A DNA stretch of 64,000 bases from Blastocystis sp. Blastoise (GCA_039096225.1 JBBPEB010000007.1:992001-1056000), one strand, 5' to 3'; positions 27,101 through 39,887 are shown, numbered from the stretch's first letter. Notes: generated by a model not told the origin, from the sequence alone. Made by a program: numbers and translations.

Positions 27101-27757
27101 AGTCATATCATAAGTACGTTGTTGTAAAGATACATATAAATTATTCATACCAAAACTAATTATTTCTACATATTTATCTTCTTGTTTATTATTACTAAAT
27201 AAGAATAAATTAGTAATTGCTTTATCTCTTTCATCTAAAGTACAAGAAAAACCATCTATAATAACTTCTACTTCCATTGATATATATTCTTGAAGAAGTA
27301 ATAAATCTTCTTTATTAATATTTCTATATTGTTTCTTTTGTTTTAATTTTTCTTGTTCTAAAGCTTTTTCTTTCTTCTTCTTCTCTTCATCTGTATCTCC
27401 CATATAACTATTATATGCCATCTTAGCTAAAGCTCCTGTATATCCTTCTTCTTCTTCTTCTTCTCCTTCTTTCTTCTCCTTCTCTACAGGCTCAGGATTT
27501 GCTTCATCAATATTCTCAATATCAATATCATTAGGAGCAGTATTCATTGAAGCTAAGAATAATTCTGACCAATCTAAAATATTCTTATATTTATATGTAT
27601 TTATATGTAGATTCACAACATCCATATGTAATTGTACCTATAGAATAATAAATTATTATTTAAAAGATATTTATAAATAAATGATATTCATTGTCTTTGA
27701 AATAACAATAAAGAATAATTTATAAAATAGAATAATCAATAATAATAATAATAATAA

Positions 27758-27795
<38 letters not shown>

Positions 27796-30700
27796 CTATA
27801 TACCTTCATAGCAGCAACAGCACATTGATTAGGAGCGATATTTTGTTGAAATAAAATATCAATATTAAAAGGATATATAAGTGTATATTTATCTTTTGAT
27901 TTACTTTCAGCAGCTGCATGGAAATGAGATAACTTCTTATATATATCAACTTCTATACCTTGAACACGAATTGTATAATTATCATAGATCTTTTCCACGG
28001 GAATTACCTTTGAAGTATCTCGTTGAATAGGCTTACATCCAACGGTAATATCCCCTAATTTAGCAATTATACCTATATATATATATATTGTTAGTTATTA
28101 TTAGGATATATAAAGTGTATAATTATTTAAGATATATATAATATAAAGAGAATATATAGAATAAATATATACCTCTGGCTTGTCTATGAGAAAGAGTACA
28201 ATTTTCAGGAACAATAATATTCATAGACCCAATAGTAATATCAATATCCATAGATGTATGATTCATAGCTTGCTTTATGGACTATAATATATATAGACAT
28301 AAGATATAGAATAATAATAGAATAAAAAAGAATAATAAATATTATAAATATTATAATAAATAGAATAATAAATAGAATAATAAATAGAATAATAATAAAA
28401 AATATAATAAAAAATAGAAACCTAAATATAATAATTATAATATTAATAATAATAATATGTATAATAACTATATATATACATATCCAGTAGTAGCTCCTTT
28501 AAGAGACGCAACCATACTCATTGCAGAATCTTCATAACCATATAAATTGACTTGAACTTCTTCTTCTTGAGGTATAGAGAAAAATCCACCTATATATATA
28601 TATATTCATAAAAAACGTTAAAAAACATTAAAAAAATATTAAATATATATATCATAACAAGTTGAATAATTCTAAAAAATAATAATAAATAAAAATAGAA
28701 TAAAATAAATGTATACCAACAGCCATAAGCCAAGGCATATTAGCGACAAAATATAAGGGTAATGTATTTAATTTGACTTTCAAGTCACTAGTTCCATCTA
28801 CAGCCGGCATTTCAACATGTATTTGTAAGAAAGGAACACGATCTTTAGTTAATATACTCTTATCAATAAAAACATCATAATGATTCACAATAATTTCATC
28901 ACTACCTTCTTCATCTTTCTCATCTTCTTCTGTTTCTAAAGTTAATTCAGGTTCTTCTTTATCAGCTATTTCATTTAACTTATACATATTTTCAGTATAT
29001 AATATATTCTTCCAACGTGTACCATCTGTACAAGTATCTTTTATATACATATCTTCTAAAGCTATGTCGACATTCATACCTGATAAAGTCTGAACAAATT
29101 TAAGACCGAAATTCTCAATATTTACACTGAAAAACACTTTTTCAGGAATATTGATTCCATTTGAATTTGTTTTTTCTTTTTCTTTCATACTTACAGTTAA
29201 TCCTTCCATCTTTATAATAACTAACATTTGAATATCTCCAGGACGACCGCCTTCCCACGGGGATGTGTCATCTTTTGTAATATCCATTTCTTTATAGAGT
29301 TCCATTTGTTTTTCATCATTCCATTCAAAAGATTCAGCAGTTTTATTATTATTATCACCAGTAGTAGTAGTAGTAGTAGTAGTAGAACCCCAACTAAACC
29401 AACTAGAAGAAGTTTTCTTTACAGCATCTTGTTGTTTTTTCTCTTCTACTTCTTTCTCTGCTATTTTACGGAATAATAATATATTTTCAAATAATACGTC
29501 ATCTTCTATTTGTTGCATACGTTTCATACCTTCTTTATCTTTCTTTAATGATTTATAACCAGGGTATTCCTTAAAACGTTTATATAATTCAATATATTCT
29601 GTTCGGACTTTCTTAAATTCTAAATATTCATTCCATCCACTTTGTTTATGTTTATTCTTATTATCGAAATTAACACTGTTATATACATATTGCCAATAAC
29701 CTTTAGGGTACATATATTAAGGTATATAATTGTTTTATAGAAAAAAAAAGTTATTAAATAGTATTAATATATATTTAGGCTAATAGAATAAGAAATTGTA
29801 TAATAAAATATTGAATGTAAATAAAAAACAAGAAATAATTTAATAATAAGTAAAAAATAAACATAATACTACAAAGTATAATAATAAGGATATATTTGAT
29901 TTGACATTTCCTTCAGGTTTAAATCGTTTATATTTTGCCTTAAGACTTTGCATCGAGAGAGCACTTGTAAAGCTAAGTATATCACGATATTGATTCTTTT
30001 CAATACATAATCCATATTTAGACATATTCATTGTAACTTTCATAACAGGAGAAGGAGTATTAATAATATCCCAAGCCTTATGATAATATTCTATTAATAC
30101 ATTTCTATATTGACCATTAATATCACGAGGATAATATTCAACAAATGTATCTAAATATAATTGTAATTCTTCATCTTCACTTCTACCTCGTATTCCATCT
30201 TCTTTTATATACATAAATACTTTCTTTGCATGTTTTGATAAATAATGTTCTTTATTCATCTCCATCTCTTCTAAAGCTTTATTTGTAGCTATATCAGAAT
30301 TAGGTTTACGGACTTCAAAACCACGGTTATCCATCAAGAAATTCATTCCTAAGACAACAGGAGTTAATATATATTCCTGTGGAACTAAAGAACGTTCAAA
30401 AGGAGTTAAATCTTCAAGAGTTCGTTCTTTAGTTTCATTAGAAGAGAATGTCGAAGTAATAGCTTCAGGAAGGAGATCCGGAACAGTATTCTTCCAAAGA
30501 TCAAACGGGATCTTCATATTATTACAGAAATCTTTACTATCTGAAGGCATAGATTGAGTAATATCACTATCCCAATAAAGAGCAAATCCATTAATACTTA
30601 TATGTTTACGAATAACTCCAGGAGTAGGAGTATCTTGACTACCTGCATTTGTAGGACGACCCTTATTATCTACTGTTAATACATGTAATTCATTTAAAAG

Positions 30701-31728
30701 AATACCCATACCAAATGGATGATTCTTATTAGAACTATATATATATATTTTGTTTGTTTGAATATTTATAGTGAATTATAGAAATTTTTTTTTGAATATA
30801 TATTATATAGTTATATTTTATATAGTTATATTTTATATAGTTATATTTTATATAGTTATATTTTATATAGTTATATATTATATAGTTATATATTATATAG
30901 TTATATATTATATAGTTATATATTATATAGTTATATATTATATAGTTATATATTATATAGTTATATTTTTGATAGCACAAATAAATAAAAATATAAACAA
31001 AAATATAAATAAAGCAAAAATTTAAAAAAAAAAATAAAAATATATCTACCTTGAGTCTTCTAGACGAATATGTACACGAGAAACTTTTAGTTGGAAATTA
31101 TCAATAATTTTCGCAATTAGACGTCCTATCATTGAATTATCGGATTTCTCATTAAGAGCAGCATCTCGACGTTTAGAACTGTCATTTATAGACTATATAA
31201 ATCATAGAATAATGAATCAACTCTAATTTGTCAATCCAATAGAATTATAAACATATAGAATTCGAAGAAAAAAAATTAAAAATTAGAGTATACCTGTATC
31301 TGTTTACGTTTTGAAGCTAATTCAGATGCTTCTTCAGCTTCAGGATCAAATTTAACTTCAGATTTAGGACAAGCTAAAGCGTAAACATCACTAACTTCGA
31401 CAATTGTTGGCTTACTTCCTAAACTAGTCCATGGAACCTAAACAAAGTGTAAATTATAGCAAGACATATATGCTCTTTATACCTTAAGAACAAGACTTCC
31501 CAGAAATCCAGCCTTGATCTCAACAGGTAAATTCAATGCGGATAAAGCACTTCCTTTTATTTTCTATATATAGAATCATACTTATTTAGTTGATTTGTAT
31601 ATATATACTAAGTCATGAAGTTGAATATCTCCACCTAAGAGTCCTAATTTCAAATCTTTTGCTTCAACATTCTCAATATAGTCGCCCAGAAATCGACTAA
31701 GAAGAGAACTTACAATTTCCTCAAACAT
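13573..31728 (-). CDS. VPS13: VPS13-family bridge-like lipid transfer protein, about 4,560 aa, 32 exons
   Basis: VPS13 proteins move bulk lipid between organelles at contact sites. Exons, first to last: 31609-31728, 31483-31563, 31294-31437, 31050-31192, 29894-30734, 28717-29707, 28480-28589, 28173-28281, 27804-28072, 26848-27637, 26323-26621, 25939-26173, 24193-25649, 23544-24021, 22660-23420, 22087-22443, 21037-22009, 20727-20854, 20508-20655, 20316-20440, 20025-20176, 19671-19855, 19513-19571, 19309-19443, 18844-19185, 18340-18657, 16851-18219, 16177-16619, 15908-16072, 15672-15805, 14300-15537, 13573-14156. They sum to 13,683 nt, divisible by three with no internal stop. The N-terminus is classic chorein (SSLLSRFLGDYIENVEAKDL, then LPVEIKAGFLGSLVLKVPWTS). 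A PH-like domain lies near residues 2398-2500, SHR-BD-like strands follow, a PDZ-like domain near 3626-3700, and the VPS13 C-terminal region (GSPFSLIDNVGSGVKAFFYE, GVGTGVVGLVAKPLAGLADE) near 3960-4230, then a final PH-like end. Exons 10-14 carry acidic, Lys/Glu-rich linkers. Confidence 0.93.
19868..19930. repeat. (AAT)n microsatellite in VPS13 intron
   Basis: About 18 AAT trinucleotides lie in the intron between VPS13 exons at 20025-20176 and 19671-19855. They are in the polypyrimidine-side of the intron on the coding (minus) strand, where they read as ATT. Confidence 0.85.
20226..20312. repeat. 10-bp minisatellite in VPS13 intron
   Basis: About eight copies of tagaataata lie in the intron just 3' (minus strand) of the VPS13 exon at 20316-20440. 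Confidence 0.85.
25740..25935. repeat. 10-bp AT minisatellite in VPS13 intron
   Basis: The intron 25650-25938 is almost completely made of alternating aataataaat and aataatatat units. Confidence 0.85.
29708..29893 (-). other. U12-type AT-AC intron in VPS13
   Basis: On the minus strand the intron begins ATATCCTTATT, a match to the U12 donor ATATCCTT, and ends TATGTAC. TACCTTAAT, close to the U12 branch consensus TTCCTTRAY, lies about 10 bases before the end. Removing it joins ...EGNVKSN to PKGYWQYVYNSV in phase 0, as VPS13 homologues read. No GT-AG alternative keeps the frame nearby. Confidence 0.8.
30795..30970. repeat. 15-bp minisatellite in VPS13 intron
   Basis: About eleven copies of tatagttatatttta or its variant with tatta fill the intron between VPS13 exons 4 and 5 (30735-31049). 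Confidence 0.9.
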
Positions 31729-32756
31729 TTTTGCAGATTACTTATTAGCTCTATGTAATGATACAAAAATAATTACTTTTGCGTTATTCGCCCCATATGT
31801 TCTAGGTCATTATGAGACATTTTTATATTGTGAGAAATTTGTTTTTCTCAGAGAAGGTTTGTGTTCTCCCAGGAATATAATCTAATCAATAGTGTTGTTA
31901 GAAGGCGAGAGTTTCTTTCCTTGTAGAAAACTGATTTATCATTCTTTTCATGGTTTGGAACAATTCTAAAAGAATTCTACAATTAGAGATGATTGGCCAA
32001 TATATTGATCAGCCAATGAATTGATATAAATCCTTTATAAATGTAACATCCATTGTCTTGTCTGCATTTATTCAAATTCCATGGTAATTTTAAAATGTTG
32101 TCTACAAAAATAATTTTTTCAATACTTTACTTTTTTAAATTGAATACGAATTACTTATTAATCTAGTTTATTCATATATATAATTTATTGCATATGGAAT
32201 AAGCTTGCTTATTTTGAATAAGTGAAAATTAAGTGGTAATAGAAACTAGAATATTATTAATTTTTGTGACTGATCTATTATTTTGTTAACATACATTCTC
32301 TGTATTATATACATTTACAGAATCATTTACACTCTAGTAATTCATCATAATTTACACATATATAAATTTTCAAATTCGCAATACTTTTTAAAATAATGTA
32401 AGTCTTTTCGATTTCACCAAACAAGATAAATTCATTTCAGAATCAAAAATCAATTTAGAGCTTGAAATACATAAATTTACATTAATTAACAAGATCAAGA
32501 TCCTTAATTTATATACCAAGATTATTTCTTTTATTCATTATACTGAAATTCGACTTATTTCAAAGAATATCCTCATGCTAATCAAAATTGATTAATATTT
32601 AAAAATTTGAATGTTTGAAAAATTTCCATGAGAATGATAAGCATCTAGAAATTTTCATTTTCTATTTTATTTCAATTTAAGGCTTACTAAAGCCTTATTA
32701 TAGTTCATATCATACTGCTTGAGGAATATTTTAATTGATTTAGTGTTCATTTAATC
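31729..32756. promoter_or_regulatory. Divergent intergenic region with CCAAT motifs
   Basis: This 1-kb region separates the VPS13 start (minus) and the glycosyltransferase start (plus). At 31992-32000 the sequence attggccaa combines ATTGG and CCAA in both orientations and is followed by GCCAAT at 32012-32017, about 265-290 bases upstream of VPS13. The rest is AT-rich with nothing recognisable. Confidence 0.45.
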
Positions 32757-34129
32757 ATGATCTCTTACAATTGTCATTTGACTCATTCAATGTCTTATTT
32801 ATTTTTCATAATCTTCTCTCTGTTCTGTTTCCATGCATATTCAGTGAATATTGGTGGTTCAGCTGCTATGGATATTTTATCATTTCTAAGCCATTCAAAT
32901 ATTTCTATTTCTCATATCTTTCAAAGTATATTTGTTATTTATTTGAACCTTATTGTTTTCAATGCTCCTATAATTTATTTATTTTCTTATAAATAGATTT
33001 TATTCGAACTAACATCTATGGTATAAAGCCTTCTTCAGATATGAATAAGCATGCAAATGAAATTTATGTTTCTCGAAATATGCATCTCCGATTAAATTCA
33101 AGTTATTCACGTTGTTCAGGAAAAGGATTATATGTTCAAGGTGAAATACAGCATACAAAGGCAGTTGTTCCTGATACAATTCAAAGAAATATAAATCGTT
33201 CTCAATTTGATGATGAAAATAAATTAGTTTTTGGTAGATACGATATGAATGATTTTATTAATACTCCTGCTTCAAAGAAACGAATAGAACTTTTAAAGAA
33301 TGAATGTAATATATATCCTGGTCATTATCCTTTATTAATTAATAATCCTCATTTATGTGATTCATCTACTATACAATATATTGTATATACACCTATTCGT
33401 CCAAAGAAGTTTAAAACACGAGAAATAATTCGTCAAACATGGGGTCATAATGGAGTATATCATGGTTATACTATACGTCATTTCTTTTTACTTGGAGAAG
33501 AATTTGGATTTTATCAGAATAGTTCACAGTTGATTGAAGAAAGTGAGAAATATAAGGATATTATACAATATGGTTATCATAATTCCTTTTTTAATTGTAC
33601 ACTTCAAACCTTATTAGCCATGGAATGGGTTACACAATTCTGTCCTCAAGCCAAATTATTTGTAAAAACAAATTCAGATGTTTATCTTAATCATAATAAA
33701 TTAATTCAAACAATTGATGAACGTCAACTTCTTTCTCAATATAAATATACTGCAGGATTAGTTATTCAATCAAATGTACCTGATCGAAATTATAAAAGTT
33801 TATATTATTGTCCTTCTTTCTGTAATTCTCAAGGTATATTTGATCCCTATATTCAAGGATCATTCTATATTTATTCATCAGATATATTACCTTTAATTCT
33901 TCAAAAAGCAAAAGAAGTGTCTCCTCGAACTCATTTAGAAGATATTTACTTATCTATTCTTCTAAAACAGTTAAATATACAACCCTATCCTAACTTACCA
34001 TTTGTAGAAACGACAGAACATTATCCTTCTCTTCAAGTATTATATTTCTGGAAATCACTTATTGCAATTCATCATATAGATGATCAATTACAACTTGATA
34101 TTCATAATTATATGAATATGAAGAACTAA
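32757..34129 (+). CDS. GT31-type glycosyltransferase (beta-1,3-galactosyltransferase-like), 433 aa
   Basis: Likely a Golgi type II membrane enzyme adding a hexose to glycans. Exons: 32757-32925 and 32997-34129, joined in phase (A+AT, Asn). A hydrophobic signal anchor lies near residues 11-29 (MSYLFFIIFSLFCFHAYSV). The GT31 core is visible: KTREIIRQTWG, FFLLGE, DIIQYGYHNSFFNCTLQTLL, then KTNSDVYLN at the DxD position, YCPSFCNSQGIFDPYIQGSFYIYS and THLEDIYLSILL. Most relatives have DDD where this has NSD, so metal binding rests on one Asp; this may mean altered or lost activity. A downstream ATG at 33041 gives a shorter protein, but the upstream exon supplies the anchor expected for the family. 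It stands alone between VPS13 and the long gene-poor region. Confidence 0.82.
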
Positions 34130-36466
34130 TTGAGTATGCTATTTATATAGTTTTATCATTTATATATATATATACTATATTTCACTTCTCTATTGATATT
34201 CATTAATAAATATATATATATATATATTTTATATTACTCTTTGTTATTCAATTTCTATTGTTATCACAAGGATTCTTTTATATTTATAATAATTCTCTTT
34301 TGATGATTCATTATTCTATCTTCATTATTATCTCCTAAACTATTTCGTTGCGATTTCATTTTCAATTCTTTTTTTCCTTTCTTCCTGTATATTTTATTTT
34401 CATTTTTTCTTTACTTTTCTCGTAATATACTATTTCTTATACATCATTATCATTTGGTGTTTTCTGCTTTAGACTATATTTATTAATTTCTACAATATTT
34501 TATTTATGAATTTCAATATTTTATTTATTAATTTCTTCAATTACTCTATTCATAATAAGTGTAACAATATAATTATAAATTTTATAATAATATCTACTCT
34601 TTATTATATAACTTTGTAAATATATCATATTTAATATCAATGTAAATATATATATGATTGCTTATCATGTTTTTGTATTCATTATTAATATCATGATGTT
34701 TTTTTTTGTTGTGGATGAAAAGTCAAGACAGTATTCTTGTTTTCATATCACACGTTTTTTATTTTTTTTTCTAATTTCATGTTTCTTTCTTCATTTTTTA
34801 AAATACTGTTTCATTTCTTTATTGTTTTTCAATTTAGAGATTATATATATATATATAACAATTTTTATGTTGATTATGTTTTTCTAATATTAATCATTCT
34901 TTTTGTATTCTTTTGTTTTGTTTTTCACATTCTATATTCATGATATGTTCATGATATGTTCTTTATACATAATATTTGTATCACTTTGTTCAAGCTACTT
35001 TTTATTTCTTTATTTTCCCACTTATGAACAAAAATTATCATAAGATAACTTAGCACAATGATTCTTTATTCATAAAACCCTTAAAATATGAAAAATACAA
35101 TCAATTTACTATAATGAGCATATTATTATCATCGACTTAATATCTGTGTTGTCACTATCTTCATCTTTATTACATATAACATATAAGGATTATCATTATA
35201 TACAATTTAATATAAATAATCAGTAATAATTCCATAAATAACACTATGGACATTTTGTGTTTTTTTGACCCTATTTCCCGTAAGAGAAACAACAAAATGA
35301 CTGGGATTTTTTAATCAAAAATACGTTGGCCTAAACTCGAGAAAAGAGTGTCCGCCAACTTGTCAAGTTTCTCTCTTTTTGACGAGAAAAACTTAAAAAT
35401 AACTCTACAAAATATATTGTTTATTTATATAATCATAGACATTCTAAATATTGACTATTTTACAGTGTTTTATGATTTAAAATGACTGTTTAAAACCAAA
35501 AAGACTTTAATTTTTTCTCTGAAGTCTATAATTCAGGAATGGATTACATGAGTGACAAATTTTTTAAAGTTGTGTGTTCTCTGAGTGATGTATTATCATT
35601 TCAATCATTCTCGTCAAGTCCTTTTACAATAAAAACCATTATACAGCCTAAACCAAAACACACCTAAAAATTTCTTCTTTTTTATTTCCCAAGGAAAAAA
35701 CAATAAAATGACTTGACTTTTTTATTCATCATTTTTTAGCCTAAAGACGACAACATTTCTTTCAGCCAACTACCCTAGAAAGTCAAAACAATTAAAAATT
35801 CAAAAAAGAAAAGTAAAACGGAAGCTCTTGTTTTTGTTTATTGATTATCGTCATTAAACCTGTTTTTAAAAATATGACTTTAGAATATCATTCAGGACTT
35901 GATTTATAGTTCAGGGTATCGTTTTAAGGTTTAAAATAGCTTTTTTGAGAGAATTCATAATTATGTCCTAAACCAAGAGGAGTTGTGTGTTTTTATCATC
36001 TCTGTTGTTAGATATGTGTATACACAACATACTCAGCTTCACATAATTGTTTTTCTTGCTAGTCAAGATTTTTCACTCATTTTTAAATATTTGATTTTTA
36101 GTCTCAAAAGTGGTATAGAGTCTCTATACATGCCTGTAAGAATCGTTTTTAATACTAAAAAGTCAAAAATATTAAAGAAAAGTGACAGTGAAAAAAGGAG
36201 GGAAAAAATACTTTTTTTGAGTTTCTTGATATTCCCGCAAAAATGATTTTTCTTTTAAGACCTGAATACACCCATACGCTATTGAGCCTATTAACTTAGA
36301 AAATATTTTCATTTGTTACTTATTTTCTTTATTTTTATTTTATTTTTATTAGCTGTTATTTTAAAAAATAGAAGTTGATTTTAACTTCAGATTATTCTCT
36401 TGTATGTATATTACTATTTTTTATTCTTTATCAATATTAACATTCTCCCATTCTCTAGCATGTATA
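34130..36466. other. Intergenic, AT-rich, with a diverged duplication
   Basis: The first kilobase is T-rich with no gene. A diverged pair of sequences begins at about 35268 and 35682 (atttcccgtaagagaaacaa against atttcccaaggaaaaaacaa), each followed by aaaatgact, a T-run and a nearby ggcctaaa or agcctaaa. Short frames here have no family features. Confidence 0.5.
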
Positions 36467-36825
36467 GGTTCCTGCTCGTCCATGGTTATAAGAGTCCTCT
36501 TCAGTCCATGTCAACAACGTCTATGATGTCAAACTACTTTCAAAGTATATATGTATTTATTTATTTTTATAATTATCTCTAATTTTTTTCTTTGTTATAT
36601 TTTTAAGTATTATATAATAGAGTACTTATCGTATATTCATTCTATCTATTATTAGCTTTCTTTTTGTTTTTTCTTAAATTAGAATCTAATTATTTTATTA
36701 TTTATTTTCATTATTTTTATATTTTTATTTATTATTATTTATTTATTTAGGTTGTTTTCTACTGTTTCTGTTGGTTATCTTTCCCTATGACTCAACATCA
36801 CCAAATTTATTTTTTTCTATTAGGT
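36467..36825 (+). other. Two exon-like segments at the edge of the pyrimidine tract
   Basis: Segments 36467-36545 and 36752-36824 are each preceded by an AG acceptor and followed by GTATATAT or GTATGT, the donor form used by genes here. They are more GC-rich than their surroundings. Joined in one phase they stay open (ending SCFLLFLLVIFPYDSTSPN) but no family is visible, and the surrounding frame is unclear. Could be remnants of a gene or a spliced non-coding transcript. Confidence 0.25.
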
Positions 36826-38875
36826 ATGTTTATTTATTTATTTATTTATTTATTTATTATCTAGTTCTTCTTTATTTCTTCTTCTTACACAAAATGATTC
36901 CTTCTTCTCTCTTCTTCATTTTCTTCCTTCTACACTTTTATCTCCTTATTTCTTCATCTTCTTTCTTTATTACTTCTTCCTATGCCTTGTCTCCAGCCTA
37001 TATCCTTGTCTCTCCCTTTGATTCATTATCTTCCTCAGATCTTCATTTTTCTTTTATTTTTTCTTCTATCTAAATTCCTTTATTTTTCTTTTTTTTAATT
37101 ATACCTCTCTCTTATCTTCGCTTCCCTTTTATATCACTCTTTCATTACTCTTTCTTAATCACTATTCTATTTACATTGTATTTCGTTATGTCTTTTTCTT
37201 TTATCCTGTTATCCTCTTCTCCTTATTCTATACTTCTTTTTCCTCGACATGTATTAGTGTATACCCTCCTTTTCTTCCTCTTCCTCTTCTTCTTCTTCTT
37301 CTTCTCCATATAATTCTTTGCTTTTTTCAGATCTTCATCTTCTTATTTATATTTATATCACTATTTATTATATATATAGTTCTCTTCTATTATTTGCCTT
37401 CCTCCTCTTCCTTCTTTCTATTCTTCTCATACTTCTTCTCTCCTCCTTCTGATTCCCTTTTTTTTACTGCCCTATTTTCCTTCTTTATCTTCCTTCTCTC
37501 CTCTTTCTGTATAATTCTATCTCAATCTTCCTTCTCTCCCTCTCTATTCTCGTATCCATCTTTATCCTTATTCTTTTTCCATTTATTTCTCTCTGTCCCT
37601 GTCTATTTTATCTTATATGTCTCTTTCTACCTTCTTGTTTCCTTTTATATTTCCTTCTATGTCTCCTTTTCCACTTTATATCTACTTTTTTTTCTCTCTC
37701 TCCTTCTCTCTATTATTATATATTCTTATGTTCTAGTTATCTATTTTCTATTTTTATTTCTATCCTTTCATTCTCTATATTGTTATATCTACTTCTATTT
37801 TGTCTCTTTTCTTCTATCTTAATCTTCTATTTAATCCTTTTATTTCTTTCTATATATCTATATCTTCTTGTCTCTAACTTCTTTCTTAATCTCTTTTATA
37901 TCCTTCTATTTCTCCTTCTATCTCTCCTTCTTTCTCCTTTTCTATTTTCTTCTAACCATCTTTTTTTCCTATTTTTCTCTTTCTATCCCTATTATCTCAT
38001 TCTCTATCTTCTTCTATATTCTTCTTCTTTCATCTTCTCTCCTTCTTCCTTCATCTTTCAATTTCCTTCTCTATCTTCCTTTTATCTCAGCTACTCCTTC
38101 TGTCTCAATCTTCAGTCTTTCCTTTTCTTTCTCTTTCAACATCATTCTATCTCTCTGTATTCCTATATTTCTCTTCATATTTCTCTATCCTTATCTATCT
38201 CATTCTACCTCATTTATGTGTCTCAATCTCATTCTCTATTTCCTTCTATTTTCTCTTATCTACTTATATCTTCGTATATTTCCTTATATCTACGTATATC
38301 TACTTCTCTATCTTATTATATCTCCTTCTAACTTAATTTACTTCCTCTTCTTCTTTTTCTCCTTCTATCTCCTCTTCTATCTCCTCTTTATTCTCCATCA
38401 TCTTCTATCTACTTCTCTATTTCCATCTACATCCTTCCATCTTACTACATCTCAATCCGTTTTCTCTCCTTCTATATCCTTTTATATCCTTTTATCTCTC
38501 TTTCTCTCTTATCCTATTTATTTTTCTTATTTCTATCCATTTCTATCTACTTTATCTTCTCTATCTCATTCTATTGTATCTATATCATTCTCTTATCTTT
38601 CTATCTCCTTCTATTTTTAATCTTTTCTATCTACTTCTCCTTCTCTATTTCCTTCTATTCACTTCTATATACATCTCATTCTTCAAATCATTCTATATTC
38701 TTCCCTTCTTCCTTTTAACTCTTGCTATTTGTTTTTATTTTAATCTACTTCTCTCTTCCCTCAATCGACTTTTATCTACTTCTCCTTCTCTGTTTGATTC
38801 TATCTCCTCTCTATCCATATTTTCCTTTTTATTAATATTTATCTCCTTCTCTATATCTTTCGGTATTCTTCTATC

Positions 38876-38876
<1 letters not shown>

Positions 38877-38948
<72 letters not shown>

Positions 38949-38965
38949 ATATCTATCTATTTATT
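38877..38965 (+). repeat. (CTAT)n microsatellite
   Basis: About 18 near-perfect CTAT tetranucleotides lie within the pyrimidine-rich tract, followed by a degraded TTTATTTAT end. A shorter array is at about 39607-39634. Confidence 0.95.
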
Positions 38966-39887
38966 TATCTCAATCCCCTCTCCCCTTCTATATATTTTAT
39001 TACCTTCTATGTCTCTACCCTATTTCCCGTTTTCTTTCTGTCTCTTTCTTCTCTCATATACTATTGTTCTATCTTTTCTTTTTTTATTCTTCTTTTTTTC
39101 TTCTTTGTTTTTTCTATTATACTTCTTTATCTTGCTTTGTCTCTCCTTCTCTCTATGTCATTCAAATTATAATTCTCTCTATCATTCCCTATCGTTTTCT
39201 TTGTATGTATTTTTCTTTCTAATTTTTTTCTATATAAATTTATCTTTCTTGATATTCACTTCCTGCTCCTTTTTTCTCCCTTCTTCGTCTCATCTTCTTT
39301 TCTTCGTCTTCCAATTCTATCTGTTTTCCTCCTCCTTCTCTATCCTTCTCAATTCCTCTCTACCTATCTTTATATTCTTTCTTTTTTATACACCTTCCCT
39401 ACTCCTCTATTTCTCTTTTTATCTTTATTCTTGTATCTATTTTTATCTTATTCTCTATTTCATTTGATTTCTTTTGTATATCTCTCATTCTATATAGAAT
39501 TCTATCTCTTTCTATCTAATTTCTTCTTTATGTCTCTCTTTTCTTCTTTCTTTCTATTCATCTATTAGTGTATCTATCTATTTATATCTTTGTATTTTTT
39601 TTCTCTCTATCTATCTATCTATCTATCTATCTCTTTTATTTCTTTATATCTTTCTGTTTCTCTATATATGTTTCTTGTTTATTCTTCTTTTCTTTTCTTT
39701 CTCTTCTTCTTCATTTTCTTGTATATCTTCTTCCTATTCTTTATCTTACTTTTCTTTCTTTTTTTCACCTCCTTCCTTGTCTCTTCTTCACATTCATCCT
39801 CTTGTTCTCTTATTAATCTATTTATTCTTTCTTATCATTATTCTATTTATTCTTCATCTTCTTGTTGTCATTATTCATTTCCTTCTT

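Noticed and set aside
30735-31025. Frames on both strands with IIYNY or YIVI repeats
   Set aside because: Translation of the 15-bp intronic minisatellite.
38465-38500. Two tatatcctttta words resembling U12 donors
   Set aside because: They lie in the low-complexity pyrimidine tract with no exon context.
37868-39467. Long frames of 250-297 codons inside the pyrimidine tract
   Set aside because: Same composition artefact; no domain, no start context and no codon structure.
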